Below, one piece after another: positions 62,302-64,000 of a stretch of 64,000 bases of DNA. A model generated the notes under the pieces. That model saw only the letters and a list, made by a program, of their open reading frames with translations. It was not told the DNA's origin and ran no database searches. The DNA comes from Mucilaginibacter ginkgonis. GTDB lineage: Bacteria; Bacteroidota; Bacteroidia; Sphingobacteriales; Sphingobacteriaceae. Location: contig NZ_CP066775.1 of NCBI RefSeq assembly GCF_009754905.2, forward strand, positions 310,001-374,000. The letters are read 5' to 3'. Numbering within the stretch: the first letter of the stretch is position 1; the number at the start of each line of letters is the position of its first letter. The translations under genes and the position numbers were made by a program.

Positions 62302-63171
62302 ATGATCAAAGCATCCTTCATTATAGTTAACTATAATCGCAAACAAGAATTGTTAATCACTATTGCTAAGACATTAGAGGTTATAGGAAATGATTTATCT
62401 CTATATGAAATAATTATAGTTGATAACGCTTCAACGGACGGAAGCAGGGATGCTATAAAAGAGCAGTTCCCAAATATAATTCTTATAGAAAATCTTGTTA
62501 ATACAGGTGCCCCGGCTTGGAACCTTGGGTTCGCAATTGCAAAAGGCAAATATTTTATTATCCTTGACGATGACAGCCAGTTAGATAGCGGGCTTAACGG
62601 CGCGCTTTCATTTTTAGATAGTCAGCCCCATGTAGGCGTACTGGCACTTAACATAACCGGAGGGGCTTTTCAAACCAATCATTGGAATGATTGTGGCGAA
62701 TATGCTGGTTTTATAGGATGCGGGGCAATAATCAAAAAAGAACTCTATGATAAAATTGGAGGCTACGCTGACTGGATATTTTTGTATACAAATGAATATG
62801 AATATGGTATAAGGTGCTTAAATGCAGGCTATAAAATTTTATTCTACAAAGACTGCCACGTTACTCACCGCACAAGTAGTATTAATCGCAGCAATCAGCG
62901 CCTTATAACATTTTCCGTACGCAATGAGATGGCTATTGTGTTCAAATATTTTAGCAAAAAACACCGCAATTTATACTTAACGAGGGTTTTTCTTAATAAT
63001 CTAAAGGGAATTTTTAAATATGGCTTAAAATCCGTTAGCTGGTATGTTACTGCTCTAAAAGAATTTCATAAAATAAAAACGACTCTTGTACATACACCTG
63101 TAAAACCAGAAGTGGAGAAATTTTACAGCGAAGACGTGTGGTCCACTAAAAAATTTGCTAAGATAATTTAA
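62302..63171 (+). CDS. Family 2 glycosyltransferase, tandem paralogue 1
   Basis: A 289-residue GT2 enzyme resembling rhamnosyltransferases: IVNYNRKQELLITIAKTLEV, VDNASTDGSRDAIKEQF, NTGAPAWNLGFAIAKGKYFI and the metal motif LDDDSQ. GGYADWIFLYTNEYEYGIRC is also shared with the next gene, which is clearly a tandem copy. It lies 4 bases after the preceding gene. Confidence 0.9.
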   Translation: MIKASFIIVNYNRKQELLITIAKTLEVIGNDLSLYEIIIVDNASTDGSRDAIKEQFPNIILIENLVNTGAPAWNLGFAIAKGKYFIILDDDSQLDSGLNGALSFLDSQPHVGVLALNITGGAFQTNHWNDCGEYAGFIGCGAIIKKELYDKIGGYADWIFLYTNEYEYGIRCLNAGYKILFYKDCHVTHRTSSINRSNQRLITFSVRNEMAIVFKYFSKKHRNLYLTRVFLNNLKGIFKYGLKSVSWYVTALKEFHKIKTTLVHTPVKPEVEKFYSEDVWSTKKFAKII

Positions 63172-63178
63172 TACCCAC

Positions 63179-64000
63179 ATGAAAGCCTCATTTGTAATTG
63201 TCAACTATAACAGAAAAGATGAACTCCTTTTCACACTCAAAAGTACAAAAGAGCTAATTAGAAACACTGATTACGAGATTGTAGTCGTAGATAACGCCTC
63301 TACAGACGGCAGTGCTGATGCTGTGCGAGAGGCATATCCAGATGTGGTGTTGCTCATAAATTCTGTTAACACGGGAGCACCGGCCTGGAACCTGGGATTT
63401 AAGGCGGCCAAAGGCGACTACTTTGTAATTCTAGATGATGATAGCCACATAGAATATGGTTTAGAAGAAGCGCTGAATTACATGGATGCCAATAAAGATG
63501 TTGGTGTCTTAGCCTTAAATGTAGTAACAGGGCCCTATACCAGCGAGATGTGGGATTGGAAAGATGGCCAAGACACTGTCGGGTTTATAGGATGCGGCGC
63601 CATCTTGAGAAAAGATACATATTATAAAATTGGCGGATATGCTGATTGGATATTCCTTTACGTCAACGAATGGGAGTATGGGCTCCGTTGTATTGATGCC
63701 GGATACAGTGTTAAATTTTTTGAAGATAGCAAGGTCATACACCGCGCCAGCAGTATTAACAGGTCGTCTAAGAGATTAAGAATTTTCGTCACCCAGCATG
63801 AACTCGGCATAGTTTATAAGTTTTTTTCTGTTAAAAGAAATAAATATTTATTAAGAGTAATGATCAATAATCTTAAAATAATCAAACATGGCGATTTTAA
63901 AAACGCTTGGTACAATTTAATTGGGATTTCAAAGTTCTTCAGCCTTGCAAAGAAACTTTCTTACACGCCAGTCTCTCCCGAAGCACAGCAATTGTTTGTA
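63179..64000 (+). CDS. Family 2 glycosyltransferase, tandem paralogue 2 (runs off window)
   Basis: The frame opens with MKASFVIVNYNRKDELLFTL at 63179 and continues to the window edge (274 codons), so the end is not seen. Motifs NTGAPAWNLGFKAAKGDYFV, LDDDSH, FIGCGAILRKDTYYKIGGYA and WIFLYVNEWEYGLRCIDAGY match those of the gene just upstream. The two arose by tandem duplication. It lies 7 bases after the previous stop and belongs to the same operon. Confidence 0.88.
   Translation, partial: MKASFVIVNYNRKDELLFTLKSTKELIRNTDYEIVVVDNASTDGSADAVREAYPDVVLLINSVNTGAPAWNLGFKAAKGDYFVILDDDSHIEYGLEEALNYMDANKDVGVLALNVVTGPYTSEMWDWKDGQDTVGFIGCGAILRKDTYYKIGGYADWIFLYVNEWEYGLRCIDAGYSVKFFEDSKVIHRASSINRSSKRLRIFVTQHELGIVYKFFSVKRNKYLLRVMINNLKIIKHGDFKNAWYNLIGISKFFSLAKKLSYTPVSPEAQQLFV

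Noticed and set aside
1..64000. tRNA or rRNA genes
   Set aside because: I saw no cloverleaf with a conserved T-arm or rRNA-like stretch in reading the window; a dedicated scan would be needed to exclude one.

Overview
The window looks like a chromosomal segment of a Bacteroidota bacterium of the family Sphingobacteriaceae, most plausibly Mucilaginibacter or a close relative. The evidence is a Bacteroidetes conjugation operon (TraE to TraN, RteC, MobA/MobB/MobC types), a TAnnTTTG promoter box, AT-rich DNA without clear Shine-Dalgarno sequences, and several small protein families seen in Sphingobacteriaceae. The genus is inference; no rRNA or tRNA gene was seen.

Layout. (1) 1-9.7 kb is accessory DNA: a flavin monooxygenase broken by an in-frame stop, a secreted GH33 sialidase, a CHASE3-GAF sensor fragment, a six-gene block (DUF2383 protein, two small proteins, two minus-strand small proteins, receiver-like protein), and gene debris. 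(2) 9.8-13.2 kb holds a HEPN-type protein divergent from an XRE regulator, and an IS110 element. (3) 13.2-32.6 kb is a Bacteroidetes conjugative element, almost all on the minus strand: transfer apparatus TraE-TraN with three related TraI-like proteins, RteC, an AbiE-type toxin-antitoxin pair, coupling protein, relaxase, relaxosome protein, a strong oriT candidate, ParA with repeated sites, and a DNA-binding regulator. No integrase is visible. (4) 33-42 kb is a mixed chromosomal region: a GAF-PAS protein with a dimerisation/H-box domain but no ATPase, small membrane proteins, an AI-2E family transporter, an oxidoreductase/AraC operon, and a sensor kinase split by a one-base frameshift. (5) 42.4-48.5 kb contains a second copy, in inverted orientation and the same gene order, of the six-gene block from 6.2-8.8 kb, interrupted by an acyltransferase, LytTR and GH97 remnants and a PAS/H-box protein. 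(6) 49.5-64 kb is a plus-strand polysaccharide operon: chain-length protein, Wzm/Wzt-type ABC exporter, methyltransferase, ten glycosyltransferases, an acetyltransferase and a sugar epimerase, many with overlapping start and stop codons; the last gene runs off the window.

How the parts work together. The conjugative genes form a nearly complete transfer machine. A 34-base palindromic site occurs upstream of both the tra operon and the regulator gene, which suggests joint control. The surface-polysaccharide operon probably builds an O-antigen or capsule in the cytoplasm and exports it through the ABC transporter. The most unusual structural feature is the pair of inverted six-gene blocks about 34 kb apart that bracket the conjugative element; both carry a receiver-like protein lacking the phosphorylatable aspartate, and two nearby proteins carry a kinase H-box without an ATPase domain. 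A stem-loop element present twice, with one base pair lost from both arms of one copy, is a candidate structured RNA.
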